Assembly (NCBI GenBank): GCA_022828595.1
Contig: JAKGHH010000002.1
Span: 71,520,383 to 71,584,382, forward strand
Direction of reading: 5' to 3'
DNA length: 64,000 bases
Source: Nelumbo lutea
Taxonomy: Eukaryota; Streptophyta; Magnoliopsida; Proteales; Nelumbonaceae
The notes below the pieces were generated by a model. It had not been told where the DNA came from and searched no databases. It saw nothing but the letters and a program-made list of their open reading frames with translations. Numbering within the stretch: position 1 is the stretch's first letter; each line of letters opens with the position of its first letter. The position numbers were made by a program, and so were the translations under genes. This document shows, in pieces, positions 20,453 through 30,782 of this stretch.

Positions 20453-20540
20453 CAATGTTTTTAAAACCGGACTGAAACCGTTCAACCCAGGAACCAAAAC
20501 CCAGAACGGTTCCCGGTCCGCTCCGGTTTTAAAAACCTTG
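20453..20540. mobile_element. hAT-like MITE (CAAGGTTTTTAAAA family), minimal 88-bp copy
   Basis: The ends 'caatgtttttaaaaccgg' and 'ccggttttaaaaaccttg' are inverted, and the flanks ATATATAA (20,445-20,452) and ATATATAG (20,541-20,548) match in seven of eight positions, although AT-rich flanks match easily by chance. It is the shortest member here and shows how little sequence besides the termini is needed. Confidence 0.75.
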
Positions 20541-20715
20541 ATATATAGTCGTTCAAACATGTGGCTACGTCGAGAAAATATTGGCTCCTAGTCTCTACCT
20601 CGTCATAGGTACTTTCTATGGAGATGACATTACGACAACGCCATGCTTCCTTCTTGTTGTTTGAATAATTTTGAATGCATGAAGTGGTATTAACATCCGG
20701 TCATGAAAAAGCGGA

Positions 20716-20943
20716 GGCGATGTTTGGTTGTAAAGCAGTTTTATTTGCACTTATACAAATGTATAAATGAAAAGAATGCAAATTATGGTTTAATTTTATT
20801 TTGGGTTTTACTTTATACTGCTCAAGGTCTTATTTTACAGATAAATTTTGAAATAAAAATAAATCAGAATTTGCATTCAAATCATATGTACTGTATAATT
20901 TTGCATTAGTGCAAATAAATTTGCATTGGCATCAAACACAGCC
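20716..20943. mobile_element. PIF/Tourist-like MITE (GGCTGTGTTTGG family), 228 bp
   Basis: The left end 'ggcgatgtttggttgtaaag' and the right end 'gcatcaaacacagcc' are inverted. The interior is inverted relative to the copy at 4,210. GGA flanks both sides (20,713-20,715 and 20,944-20,946), which is not the TWA normally chosen by PIF, so it may be coincidence. Confidence 0.65.
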
Positions 20944-21180
20944 GGAAGTAAAGCTCAGCTAGGTCCCTCTCTATCTTATCTTTCAGGTAAAAATAGGGAG
21001 GGGGGGGGTGGAGTAAACAAGTTTTAGTTCCAAATGAAAATATAGGTCCCAACGTATTTTTTCCATAGGTCCCAACAAAAGTTTAAATGTATTGCTATCT
21101 AGGGGTGTCAATTGAAATGGATTTGGTCCAATTTGATTCAGTCCAATGTGAGCTCATTACAAATGGGTCGGGTCCAAACT

Positions 21181-21631
21181 TGACGCAGCGTGATGCACTT
21201 GACCGGACTAACTATACAAGCACCCGGACGATCGAGTCGGCTTCAGACTTGAAGCATCACGAAAAGAACTAGGCATAGAGCCTTAGAAGAGAGAGAAGTG
21301 AATAAAGAAATTCTTGTGTGTTTCATTAATCTCAGAACAAAACTATTTATAATACATACTGGTAATCTTGTAGAATAACTAGGAGATTTAAACTTGTAAA
21401 ACAACTAAAATAACTAAAACAACTGGGAATTGGACTTCTAGACATCTTCGAAATCTTCTTCAGGATGCTTTTAACGTCCACCGTCCAATAGCAGCCATCA
21501 TCCAATGCATGTGAACTGTCGCCCTTATCCGCTACATGTTTCTCTCTAGACGTCATTATCCGATGCATGTTCCTCTCTAGTTGTGAGCTGTCGCCGGCTA
21601 GTTCGATGGGTCGTGAGCTGGACCTCCATCA
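21181..21631 (-). repeat. Ty3/gypsy LTR (3' LTR of a minus-strand element), 451 bp
   Basis: On the minus strand it begins TGATGG and ends CGTCA, the TG..CA form. It matches 26,541-26,982 over its whole length; by hand count there are about 25 substitutions, nearly all transitions, plus a 9-base length difference. A TATA box (minus strand 'attataaatag') lies near 21,345-21,355. A purine tract immediately precedes it on the minus strand. Confidence 0.93.
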
Positions 21632-21644
21632 TTCTCCCCCACTT
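21632..21644 (-). other. Polypurine tract of the Ty3/gypsy element
   Basis: The minus strand reads AAGTGGGGGAGAA directly before the 3' LTR. In LTR retrotransposons this primes plus-strand DNA synthesis. Confidence 0.8.
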
Positions 21645-22186
21645 AGAAGGAACTCGACCTCGAGTCATGATCGAGATATGCTAGTGCCGCTTCTGGTAAA
21701 TAACAATGAAGATCAGCAACATTAAATGTTTTGGAAATACCCATGTGATCTGGTAAGTCTACTACGTAAGCATTGTCATTGATCTTCTTGATGATCTTGT
21801 ATGTGTCGTACTTTCGAGGCTATAGCTTGCTATGTTTCCCAACGGGTATGCGTTCATTCCTTAAGAACACCATGACTTCATCACCGACATCAAACGCCTG
21901 GTACTTGTGATGCTTGCCAGGTGCAAGCTTATACGTTGCATTGGTTCTTTGAAGTTTCTGTTGAACTTCCTCCTGTACTGACTAGATCTGTCCGGCTAAC
22001 TGCTCTGCTGAAGTACTAAGGCCTGGTACCCTGGGTAGCTTCACCAAGTCCAACGCATGGTTAGGTACTTTCATATACACAATAGAAAATGGGGATCTAC
22101 CTGTAGGCAAACTCTGCTTGCGCTATGGCAAAGTCCCACTACTTCGGCCTTTCTCTACAAATGCTCCAGATCAAGTTACCCAGAGT
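21645..22186 (-). pseudogene. Ty3/gypsy integrase C-terminal region, broken
   Basis: After a stop that replaces the usual arginine following 'TEVVN', the same frame continues as 'TLGNLI' and further downstream gives pieces such as '[17 protein letters not shown]' and '[11 protein letters not shown]', the conserved C-terminal part of gypsy integrase, then a serine-rich end near the polypurine tract. Additional stops occur. I see no clear chromodomain between this and the LTR. Confidence 0.7.
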
Positions 22187-22810
22187 TTAATTTACCACTT
22201 CTGTCTGTCCATCAGTCTGTGGATGAGTTGTACTGTTGAAATTCAAGGATGAGTCAAATAGCCTCCACAAGGTTATCCAGAAGTGACTTAAGAACCTCGT
22301 ATCTCGATCCGACGTGATGGTCTTAGGCATCCCATGTAAACAGACAATCTCCTTGAAGAATAGTTTGGCTGTCGCTGTTGCATCAGCGGTCTTCTTGCAT
22401 GGGAGGAAATGTGCCATCTTGGAGAACCGATTAACAACCACAAAGATGGAGTCCATGTTTCTTGGAGTCTCCGGTAAGCCTAACACGAAATCCATAGACA
22501 AGTCCTCCCAAATTGCAGTAGGAACAGTTAAAGGCATGTAAAGGCCGGTATTCTGGGTCTGTCCCTTAGCCATCTTACATATGTAGCACCTACCCACGAT
22601 AGTGGTCACATCTCTTCTGAATTTAGGCCAGTAGTAACGCCCATTGACAGCCTCAATCTTCTTGTCGCTCCCAAGGTGTCCTGCTAAACCGCCTCCATGC
22701 AAATCCCTGATAATTTTCTCGCGGAGGGAGATGCAAGGAATGCACAGTTGGTCCCCCTTCATAAGAAATCCATCATGTGCATAGAAATCACCTACTGGTT
22801 GTCGATACAT
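22187..22810 (-). pseudogene. Ty3/gypsy integrase (zinc-binding and core domains)
   Basis: A 207-codon frame holds the HHCC zinc-binding motif (H38, H45, C75, C78) and the full catalytic triad of the D,D35E core: D107 in DFVLGLP, D168 in TSDRDTRF, and E204 in QTDGQTE. In the family it joins retrotransposon cDNA to host DNA. The frame then meets a premature TAA, so although the active site is intact the protein is truncated. The first methionine is internal, because the frame belongs to a polyprotein. Confidence 0.88.
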
Positions 22811-22825
22811 GCACTTTTCCCAAAC

Positions 22826-23275
22826 CTACTTGAAGTCTTCATCCTGAGCGTACAGATCCTTCAAACATTCAAAGCCCACAATTTCGATACTAAGAGTCTT
22901 GATGAGGGCCACACGCCTGCTCAAAGCATCGACCACTATGTTTTGTTGCCCAGCCTTATACACAATTTTGTATGAGAACTTATCAATAAAAGAAGACCAC
23001 CTTGCATGCAAATCACTCATCAACTGTTTTTGCTTACTTAAATACTTAAGTGCTTGATGGTTGGTGTAGAGGACAAATTCTTTGGCAATCAAATAGTGTT
23101 CCCAGGTCTTTAATGCTCTTACAACCACATAAAATTCTTTATCATAAGTGGACCATTTCTTCCTGGCTTCGCATAGCTTTTCACTAAAAAAGGCAACTGG
23201 TATATTTTCTTGTGATAACATGGCCCCTATGCCGACTCCACTAGCATCACACTCGAGCTCAAAATAATTTGTCAA
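22826..23275 (-). pseudogene. Ty3/gypsy RNase H
   Basis: A 149-codon frame has the gypsy RNase H layout: D10 in LECDASG, E47 in YDKEFY, the 'HQALKYL' block, and D116 in VVDALSR. The residue normally aspartate in 'TDH' is asparagine (N72), which would impair catalysis. It follows the reverse transcriptase with a 17-base overlap in another frame, showing a frameshift. The normal role is degrading the RNA strand of the RNA/DNA hybrid. Confidence 0.85.
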
Positions 23276-24200
23276 AGCTTGGCAGTGCTAAGATAGGAGC
23301 GGTGCATAACTTCTCTTTTATGAGAGCAAAACTTTGCTCTTGTCCTTTTCCCCATTGAAACTTTCCCTTTTTCAAACACTCAGTGATAGGAGCAACAATG
23401 CTACTAAAGTGTTTGATATACCGCCTACAGAAAGTTGCTAACCCATGAAAACGCCTTACGTCTGTGACATTCGTTGGGGTTGGCCACTCCCTGATGGCTC
23501 GCACTTTCTCCTCATCCACCTTAATTCCGTCCTTACTTATTATGAAGCCCAAGAACAACAAACTATCGCTCATAAAAGTACACTTCTTTATATTAGCATA
23601 TAGTGTGTTCTCCCTTAAGGCACTCAATACCTCTTGGATATGTCCTATATGCTCATCGACAGATTTGCTGTAAATCAAGATATCATCAAAATATACCACA
23701 ACAAATTTACTAATGAAAGGGCGTAGTACCTGATTCATCAGTCTCATGAAGGTGTTGGGCATGTTAGTCCAAAAGGCATGATTAACCATTCAAACAATCC
23801 ATCTTTGGTCTTGAAAGTTGTCTTCAATTCATCTCCAGGACGGATTCTGATATGATGATAACCACTCCTGAGATTGATCTTGGAAAAGACCACAACCCCA
23901 TCAAGTTGATCAAGCATGTCATCCAACCTAGGAATGGGAAACTTGTAGCCAACAGTGATTTTGTTGATTGCTCTGCTGTCGATGCACATCCTCCAACTCC
24001 CCTCTTTCTTCGGTGTTAATAATGTCGGTACTACACATGGACTCATGCTGACTTGGATGTGCCCCTTTCTCAATAGTTCTTCTACCTTCTCCCGTAAAAT
24101 CTCATTCTCTTTAGGACTCATTCTGTAGTGTGGTAGATTAGGTACGCTAGCACCAGGAACAAAATCGATGTGGTGCTGGATGTCTCGCATGGGTGGGAGC
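23259..24200 (-). pseudogene. Ty3/gypsy reverse transcriptase
   Basis: The N-terminal half (24,190-23,744) contains 'RMSPKENE', '[13 protein letters not shown]', '[10 protein letters not shown]' and '[10 protein letters not shown]', ending at 'MPFGLT'. The C-terminal half (23,789-23,259) resumes in another frame with '[11 protein letters not shown]' and the catalytic motif YFDD followed by ILIYS, then '[11 protein letters not shown]'. A single frameshift near 23,765-23,775 separates them. Block order PR-RT-RH-IN is that of Ty3/gypsy, and the blocks look chromovirus-like, but the clade is not certain. Confidence 0.88.
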
Positions 24201-24202
24201 TC

Positions 24203-24655
24203 ATTAGGTAACTCGTCAAGAAGTTTATTCTAGTATATGTACTCATTCCATAATCTCAATGAAGTTTATTCTAGTATATGTTGTGTCTCTTTTCTCAATT
24301 CTGCCGAGATAATGTGTTGTATGAACTATCTTTGGCCGACGTGCCTATAGGTCGGCGTTCTGCTTGTGAACTTGGCCGATCTGTTGGAGGTCGGCTTGGG
24401 TGCCTTAGCGTTGAAAGTGATTTGGCATCCCTTAAGTTTGTCTTGGCCGAGCTTCTAGGAGTTCGACATTTCTTTCATTCTTAATGGAATTTTTGAACTT
24501 TATGGACGAGGCTCGGAACTTCTGGACTTTTTCACAAATAAAACCTTCTTAAGTTGTCCACATTCCACACATGGGGTACCAGCTTCCCCTCCAATGTTTC
24601 AAGCTCGTACATGTTTTCTCCAATCATTCTAAAGACTTATTAGGTAACTCGTCAA
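24203..24655. other. 436-bp insertion in the gypsy element flanked by a 17-bp direct repeat
   Basis: 'attaggtaactcgtcaa' occurs at 24,203-24,219 and 24,639-24,655. Removing one copy and the sequence between rejoins the protease-RT linker ('[17 protein letters not shown]'-type text). The inserted DNA contains repeated 'ggccga' and 'aggtcggc' motifs and its own short duplication ('gaagtttattctagtatatg' twice near 24,220 and 24,257). I recognise neither a transposon terminus nor a protein in it. Confidence 0.6.
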
Positions 24656-24782
24656 TAACTACGTCATGAAACTTGTCGAGTAGTCCTTGCACTTCCACTG
24701 GAATTTTGTTCTCCCCTAGTGATTCACTCATACTTTCCCCCTTTATCACTAGTAAGTGGACCTCGCGGGTATCCTTACATTC

Positions 24783-25715
24783 TCATACAAATTCAGAGTG
24801 GCGGTGTGTTATGGTAAGAAAATTCCTCTCTTCTGCCTTTGAAGCCTTGGTTGGGTTCTTTTCTGCCATGGGTAATAGTGTATAGTGCATACCCTCTTTC
24901 TCGAGCTGGTATGTGTTCTTTCTATCCAGGTGTTTGGCATCTACATCAAATTGCCAAGGCCTACCAAGCAAAATATGGCAAGCATCCATATCCATAATAT
25001 CACAGTAAACCTTATCAGTATACTTACCAATAGAGAATGGAACCTTACAACGCTCCTCCATGCGTACGCCCCCGACTTCCTTGATCCAACCAATCGTGTA
25101 AGGGTTTGGGTGTTTCTCAGGAATTAGTTGCAGTTTTTGTACCACATCCCTGCCGATAATATTTTTTTGACTGTCGCTATCAATAATTAATTCAAATAAC
25201 TGACCCTGTACCGTGCACCTAGTGCGAAACAACTGCTGTCGTTGTGTGGTATCTTTGCTTCTCTGAGATAGCATTAGCTTCCTCACAACGCACATGTACT
25301 CTTCATGATCATAGGTACCTTCTTCGTCTTCTCCATCAGGTCCACAATATACTTCGTCGTCACCAACTTCTTCCTCATCCCTCTCCACCATATTAACTGC
25401 CTTTCTTCTAGGACAGTCACTAGACCTATGCCCAACTTCATTGCACTTGAAGCACTTAAAAGGAGTAGGTTTTGCATAGGGATTAACGGCTTTAGGAGGG
25501 TTTGAAGTATTACCTCGAGTGTTTCCTCCCGTGGCGGTCTTACTGGCCTTAGTTACGCTCGACGGGTGGGAGGGTTGTACCCCTTGGGTTGGCTTGGCCT
25601 TGTCCACTGCTGTCGGCCTGTTGTCGTTCCCACTATACCGTCGATAGTTATCGGCTCGGGTCATCTGTTGGAACATTAACTCAGCCTTTAGAGCTAAGTT
25701 CCTTGCTTCCTGCAT
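24783..25715 (-). pseudogene. Ty3/gypsy gag C-terminus and protease
   Basis: A 310-codon frame has a CX2CX4HX4C zinc knuckle (C88, C91, H96, C101), the nucleocapsid motif that binds genomic RNA, then an acidic linker (about 110-140) and a retropepsin-like region. The protease active site, usually DSG, reads DSD at residues 179-181 in 'LIIDSDSQKNIIG', probably inactivating. 'ILLGRPWQFD' (about 250) is the typical C-terminal block of plant gypsy proteases. Its start is internal to gag. Confidence 0.88.
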
Positions 25716-26530
25716 GCTTAGGACTATCTGGACACCAATCTTGTCTCAGATAGGTCTCAAACCACTCAAATAATGGGCTGCCTGTTGATTGTCACTTTCT
25801 GATAACTAGTTCCGTTAAGCCAATCTCAGAAATTCTGAGGTATACTCGTTCATGCTTCTTGTTCCCTGCGCACACCGTTAATATGAATCAAACATATACT
25901 GCTCATAATTAGGAGGTAAAAACCTATCTCTTATTAATTGCTTCATACGCCTCCATGTTCGAACTGGACCTCTTCCTTCTCTGATCCGAGTCTCCCTCAT
26001 TCATTCCCACCAGACAGATGCTCCTCCCTTCAATCAAAAAGCTACTAATTTCACCATTCTTTCTTCTGGGATCTCCATGTACTCGAAGAAATGGTCGACC
26101 TCGGTGGTCCAGTCTAGAAGGCCTTTTATATCCAGATCTCCACTAAAAGTAGGAATATCTACCTTGAGTTTAAATTCATCATTATTTCGACGGTGATTAA
26201 AATTGCCGAGATTTCACCAATTCCTACCGGTTCTGCCATCACCGGGAATAACTGGAGCAACGCCGAATTCTAGCTCGTCATCGCTATCATCATCAAGAAT
26301 AGGGTTCCTGGGTATATGATCGATGATTGGTCTACCGTGATCGTCTCCTCCAGCTTAGTGTAATGCATTATCCCTATTCCTTGGAACATCCTCTCGTAAC
26401 AAAGTCCATAGTTGTCCAATGATCTCTGCCAACTGTTGCTCAATGTTACGAGTGGCTGTATGTTGCTCTTCGGTTGATCTCCAAACTGCTACTGTCTTGA
26501 TTGGCCATCTAACTGTGCGAACTCCCATTC
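25716..26530 (-). pseudogene. Ty3/gypsy gag N-terminal region, decayed
   Basis: A short frame at about 26,528-26,355 begins with ATG immediately after the primer binding site ('MGVRTVRWPIKTV') and stops after about 58 codons. The remainder up to 25,716 is recognisable as gag only by position and by scattered pieces in several frames, with multiple stops. Confidence 0.6.
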
Positions 26531-26538
26531 TGATACCA
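26529..26538 (-). other. Primer binding site (initiator methionine tRNA type)
   Basis: The minus strand reads TGGTATCAGA two bases inside the 5' LTR, complementary to the 3' end of plant initiator tRNA-Met. The next bases (AT) depart from the canonical GC. It confirms the strand of the element. Confidence 0.85.
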
Positions 26539-26540
26539 CC

Positions 26541-26982
26541 TGACGCAGCGTGACGCACTCGACCGGGCTAACTATACAAGCACATGGACGATCGAGTCAG
26601 CTTCGGACTTGAAGCATCACGAAAAGAACTAGGCGTAGAGCCTTAGAAGAGAGAGAAGTGAATAAAGAAATTCTTGTGTGTCTCATTAATCTCAGAACAT
26701 AACTATTTATAATACATACTGGTAGTTTTATAGAATAACTAGGAAATTTAAACTTGTAAAACAACTAAAACAATTGGGAACTGGACTTCTAGACATCTTC
26801 GAAATCTTCTTCAGGATGCTTTTAACGTCCACCGTTCGATAGCAACCATCATCCAATGCATGTGAATTGTCGCCCTTATCCGCTGCATGTTTCTCTCTAG
26901 ACGTCATTATCCGATGCATGTTCCTCTCTAGTTGTGAGCTGTTGCCGGTTGGTTCGATGGGTCATGAGCTGGACCTCCATCA
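26541..26982 (-). repeat. Ty3/gypsy LTR (5' LTR of a minus-strand element), 442 bp
   Basis: It matches 21,181-21,631 end to end with TG..CA termini. The host flanks AAACT (21,176-21,180) and AAACC (26,983-26,987) form a 5-bp target duplication with one mismatch. LTR divergence of roughly 6 percent (hand count) marks this as not recent, in line with the decayed reading frames. Confidence 0.93.
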
Positions 26983-27244
26983 AAACCAATCCAACGAATA
27001 TTTTGGATTAATCCAATTCAATGTCTAACCGTCCAATCTGTTCAAATTTGTTTTAATTTAGATTAGTTTCAATTCAAATCCAACCCATTGATGCCTATAT
27101 TCAACCCGATCTAATATAAATTTATTACGAACAAACCACGTCCAATCCAATCTAATAAATATTTTGGACCAGTTTGATCCAATCCAAGATATCTTGTTGG
27201 TCTGCCCAAATTGATTTCCGGTCCATTGATACCCTAAATTGTCA

Positions 27245-28064
27245 TGGTGGGGTCATTATATATAGAAAGCGATGAATAGAATCAACATAGCTAGATTTTA
27301 TACCAAAAATGTTGTAGGTAATACAGTGGGCTCTTATAATCTATTTTATTCTTCTACATTATTGATGTAGCAGGGAAGTGTGGAAAGTAAAAAAGAAAGA
27401 AAGATCATTGTCCTCTTTTGAAAGGACTCTCAAAGATAAAATTATGAAACTTCATGCAAATTATATTCAATTTAATTTAGTTGTTCTTGTACAAATGGGC
27501 AAAGTCCAACTTTCCTGAAATAGTAAAATTACTAAAAATAGTAAAATCCCTATCAGGACAAGCTTTCTAAAACAGCATACTTTACTGAAAGAATACTTCC
27601 AAATCAAACTTTAGACTCAAATACTCTAAAATGATTAAAATATTCGACTTACTATAAAAAGGAATGTTCTTAAGAAAAATACTCGTTTAGAGGCCAAAAC
27701 GATAGAATTTGGGGCTAAAAAGCAAAAGATTTAATTTGTTAGCACGTAGTAGTACTCGCCCAGATGATCGTTTTGACATATTATATGTTGAAAATGAATG
27801 CTTGATCATAAATTAGACACCTGAAGGCTCAATGTTTGTTTTGGGGTTTGGGCTCTTTTCTTCTTTTCTTTTGCTTCATGAACTTTTAGGAACTGCTCAG
27901 CAACTTGTTCTACATCAAATGTTTATAGAGGAGAATAAGGTGATAGGCCTGCTGTCAATGAAATCATTTAGAGAAATGTAAATGCAACTTCAGTAGGTAT
28001 AAAATGAGAGAAACTAAACTTAGAGTTAGAAAAGCGATCAATTACAATTTAAAGTAATTATGTA
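27245..28064. other. Intergenic, nothing recognised
   Basis: AT-rich; no gene, splice-consistent exon or repeat terminus was recognised. Confidence 0.45.
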
Positions 28065-28319
28065 TGTGTTTGGTTCCGTAGATATCTTATTAAGAGTGTT
28101 TATTTGAAAAATACTGTTTTAAACTTTTTTGCATTTTCTATTTGATTGGATGTTTTATGGGTGTTTCAAGTAACACTTCAAAGTTGTTTTCCACTTCAAC
28201 TTAAAATGCCTTATATTAACATTTTATTTTAAAAAATGTAGACACATAGAAGAAACAAGAATTTGACATTTCCCCAAATATTAGGGCATATTTTTAATAA
28301 ATGCGCATACAACCAAAGA
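28065..28319. mobile_element. Possible Tourist-like MITE
   Basis: The left end 'tgtgtttggttccgtag' and the right end 'gcgcatacaaccaaagatc' are loosely inverted. The interior 'gggtgtttcaagtaacact' matches, inverted, the right arm of the element at 44,332-44,943, linking the two. No clean target duplication was found. Confidence 0.4.
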
Positions 28320-29190
28320 TCAAGATAACGATTAGAAAATGGTGGGTGAACCATCTTTACTTATTTCTTCTTTATGACCAAATTAGCCGCGGATCAACTT
28401 TCCAAAGTGGGAAAGGATAGGAGCTGATGCAAAAGATTAAAGAAAGTAATAAATGATTTGAATGGAATCACACGTGGGCCAATCAGAGAGACAAAAGGAC
28501 AAGATCATCCAGTACTGTTCTGTTGCATTGAAGCAACAAAAGGACAATCAAGAGCAGGAAATTGACCATAATCTCCCTCTGCTTTTATCCTTCTCTCTTT
28601 ATCTTTAACGAAAGCGACAAGGGCCTTTCCTGTAATCTACCTCGTCCACATTAAGTTTTGTCGCCGAGTGGTGGCATGACGCAATGTTAGGCTTGGCGTT
28701 TTGCTGAGCAGAGAGCGACATCTCGTATCGGTGTCTCCGAGAAATGGACAAAACAGCCATTTGTTTTGTACAGAGTCTGAAACCGACCATGTTGGTTTCC
28801 GATGTGTCGGCCTATATCGGAATTGATAGGTTGTTTTTTTTGGTGACTGTATCGGACTAGATAGATTGATCGCTCACAAACTGACAAGATGCGTTTCGCT
28901 GGATTTCGCTTTCGGGAGTTTAAATCGCCTACAATTGTACTAGTGATAATACTACACCGTGCCAATCATGATTCGCCATGTTGCCTTAGTCTTGATGATA
29001 AATGTATCAGGATCAAAATATTGATACATCCGACACCCAAAATCGAGGATTTGTAGATATAGTTGATATTCTATATTTTTTTGTTGTTTTATAAGAATGA
29101 GAGGGGTGGCTTCATATATGTGTATTGATATAAGATATATTACATCAATGTAGGGAAACAAAGGAATAGGGCATTTGAAACAAGGGAATA
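28320..29190. other. Intergenic, no supported gene
   Basis: Minus-strand frames of 61, 92 and 87 codons (28,605-29,215) overlap one another and show no domain. The base composition is more balanced around 28,600-28,950, so a decayed exon cannot be excluded. Confidence 0.35.
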
Positions 29191-29205
29191 AGATATTAAT
29201 AAATG

Positions 29206-29310
29206 GATCAATCAAGGGTGCATCATTGGTATGTTAGTTGGTTAACTCCAACATTGATACTAAATCGATTCTCGCTACTACCAATTTGGGGAAGGGGAGT
29301 TATAAAAAAA
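29206..29310 (+). mobile_element. tRNA-derived SINE, short copy
   Basis: It is flanked by AGATATTAATAAATG (29,191-29,205) and AGATATTAATAAACG (29,311-29,325), a 15-bp duplication with one mismatch. It has an A-box-like 'ttggtatgttagttgg', a B-box-like 'aaatcgattctc' and an A-rich tail immediately before the right duplication. The features match the SINE at 175-320. Confidence 0.75.
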
Positions 29311-29504
29311 AGATATTAATAAACGAGATAGAGATTCTCCACTGTTCATATAGGGCATATTGTATCAATACTTTGATCTTTGTAGTTGGAAGGGTTTCTA
29401 AATTTACTATGGTATCAATATTTGGATCATTGGTACTGTTACTAGATGTGTAGCAACTGAAATGTTTATTTTAATTGGGTTTACATTCTTGTTCCTAGTA
29501 GATT

Positions 29505-29890
29505 TTGATATAGGCGCATATGGCAAGGCCCCAAATGGCGTCACATGACATCGGCTGGATGAGATCCTGACCATTCATCTCTAACCACCTCCACCCATTC
29601 CATGTCAAGGTCAAATATAAAAGGGGGTGCCCAACTCAAGATAAAATCATCTTGTTCACTCTTATTCTCTAGTTTTTCTATTCCCGGTTGGCCTTGTCTG
29701 AGCCCTTGTCTCAAACCTTGTTCGACCCCTCTCAAGCACTTGACTAACTTGATCGTCGGAGTCTCCACCCCTAGGATAATACTCGAGGCCTCTAACATGT
29801 GCTATCTTCTTACTCTCAAGTTGGACACATCGGCCACGGCCTGAAGCGGAGTTACCTTATTGCCCTCAGCCCCATCTTAGGCAGCAACAG
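29505..29890 (+). mobile_element. Probable solo or partial LTR of a Ty3/gypsy (Tat-like) element
   Basis: It has a TATA box 'caaatataaaaggggg' (about 29,612) followed by CT-rich sequence and 'ttgactaacttgatcgtcgg' + 'agtc' (about 29,740-29,765). The 'acttgagcgtcggag' motif downstream of the TATA box is characteristic of LTRs of Tat/Ogre-type elements. No internal region adjoins it and the exact ends are not determined. Open frames of 80-85 codons on both strands are incidental. Confidence 0.5.
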
Positions 29891-30012
29891 ATTTGAACTC
29901 TATTATGATGCATATCCACTATTGATCACTTCAAAGAATGGTTCAACGCAGATTTAGAGGGGCAGCTGATGATGAATAAGAAAAAGAGCTTTGTTCCATT
30001 TAAGAAAATTTA

Positions 30013-30283
30013 GGATCCGTTTGATTCACAGTCGGAATTGGAATTGGAATGGTCTATTAGTCTGTTTGGTTCAGACAATGATGAAAATGGGAGTTGGAAT
30101 CAACAGGAATGTGATTTCATTCTCAAGGGAGAGGCAGGGAATGGTCATTCCCACAAATACAGAGATGTCATTCCAGCAGGAATGGGAATGAGATTCCAAT
30201 TCCACCCAACCAAACAATTAGAATTAGAATAACCCATTCCAATTCACATTCCAAACCCATATTCCTGCGATACAAACGAGGCC
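30013..30283. mobile_element. Probable PIF/Harbinger-like MITE (GGAATTGGAATT-rich)
   Basis: The left end 'ggatccgtttgattc' and the right end 'gatacaaacgaggcc' are inverted over about 13 bases. Internal 'ggaattggaatt' and 'aattccaattc' motifs pair with each other. The left flank is TTA, the right flank TCA, so the target duplication is imperfect. Confidence 0.5.
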
Positions 30284-30774
30284 TCACTCCATGTTGAGGA
30301 TTTTTATTAGTTTTTTGGGTTTTATTTACCAAAAACTCTAGTGAATGATTCACTACCCCTTGAATTTCGATTTATTCACCCCCTGTACTAAAATTTATAG
30401 GTGGGCTCAATTTAACTAATTTGACAAAGTACTCTACTCCTTAAAAAAAGGAGGCAGAGGCTCCTTTTGATGGTGGATGTGGCTGCGTTTGAGAAGAGCA
30501 TTTCCTCCCTTGGATCAAAGAGAACTTTAATAACAAAATCATGTCACCCTTTGCACCTTTACAACAAAACACCATCAACCAAAGGACCATAAAGACAAAC
30601 ATTTTACAAATTAAATCAAATGATCGGTTTTAGGTGAAACACTTGACAATACAAGGTGCAGGCCTCCTAAATGTGGACGATCATAACTATGAAAGTGAAT
30701 GGAGGTTTATTATATTCTTTAATTAGGGGCAGCACAACTTGTTATTTTTGAATTTGTTTGATCATCTTATATTT
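30284..30774. other. Intergenic, nothing recognised
   Basis: No supported gene or repeat boundary. Confidence 0.45.
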
Positions 30775-30782
30775 GTTTCTAT

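Larger units (their letters stand above)
21100..27236. mobile_element. hAT-like MITE (GGTCCAATCC family) split by a Ty3/gypsy element
   Basis: The left part (21,100-21,180) begins 'taggggtgtcaattgaaatg' and the right part (26,983-27,236) ends 'ggtccattgataccctaa'. Together they give the same order of blocks as the intact copies at 13,323 and 17,997. The retrotransposon at 21,181-26,982 lies in the middle of a 'ggtccaa' / 'ccaatccaa' run. The outer flanks ('attgctat' / 'attgtcat') match only loosely as an 8-bp duplication. Confidence 0.85.

Noticed and set aside
20713..20946. GGA on both sides of the MITE as its target duplication
   Set aside because: PIF/Tourist elements duplicate TWA; a three-base match by chance is likely, so it was not used as evidence.
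22314..25505. Several plus-strand open frames over the gypsy element
   Set aside because: They are antisense shadows of the minus-strand gag-pol, which has the recognisable domains.
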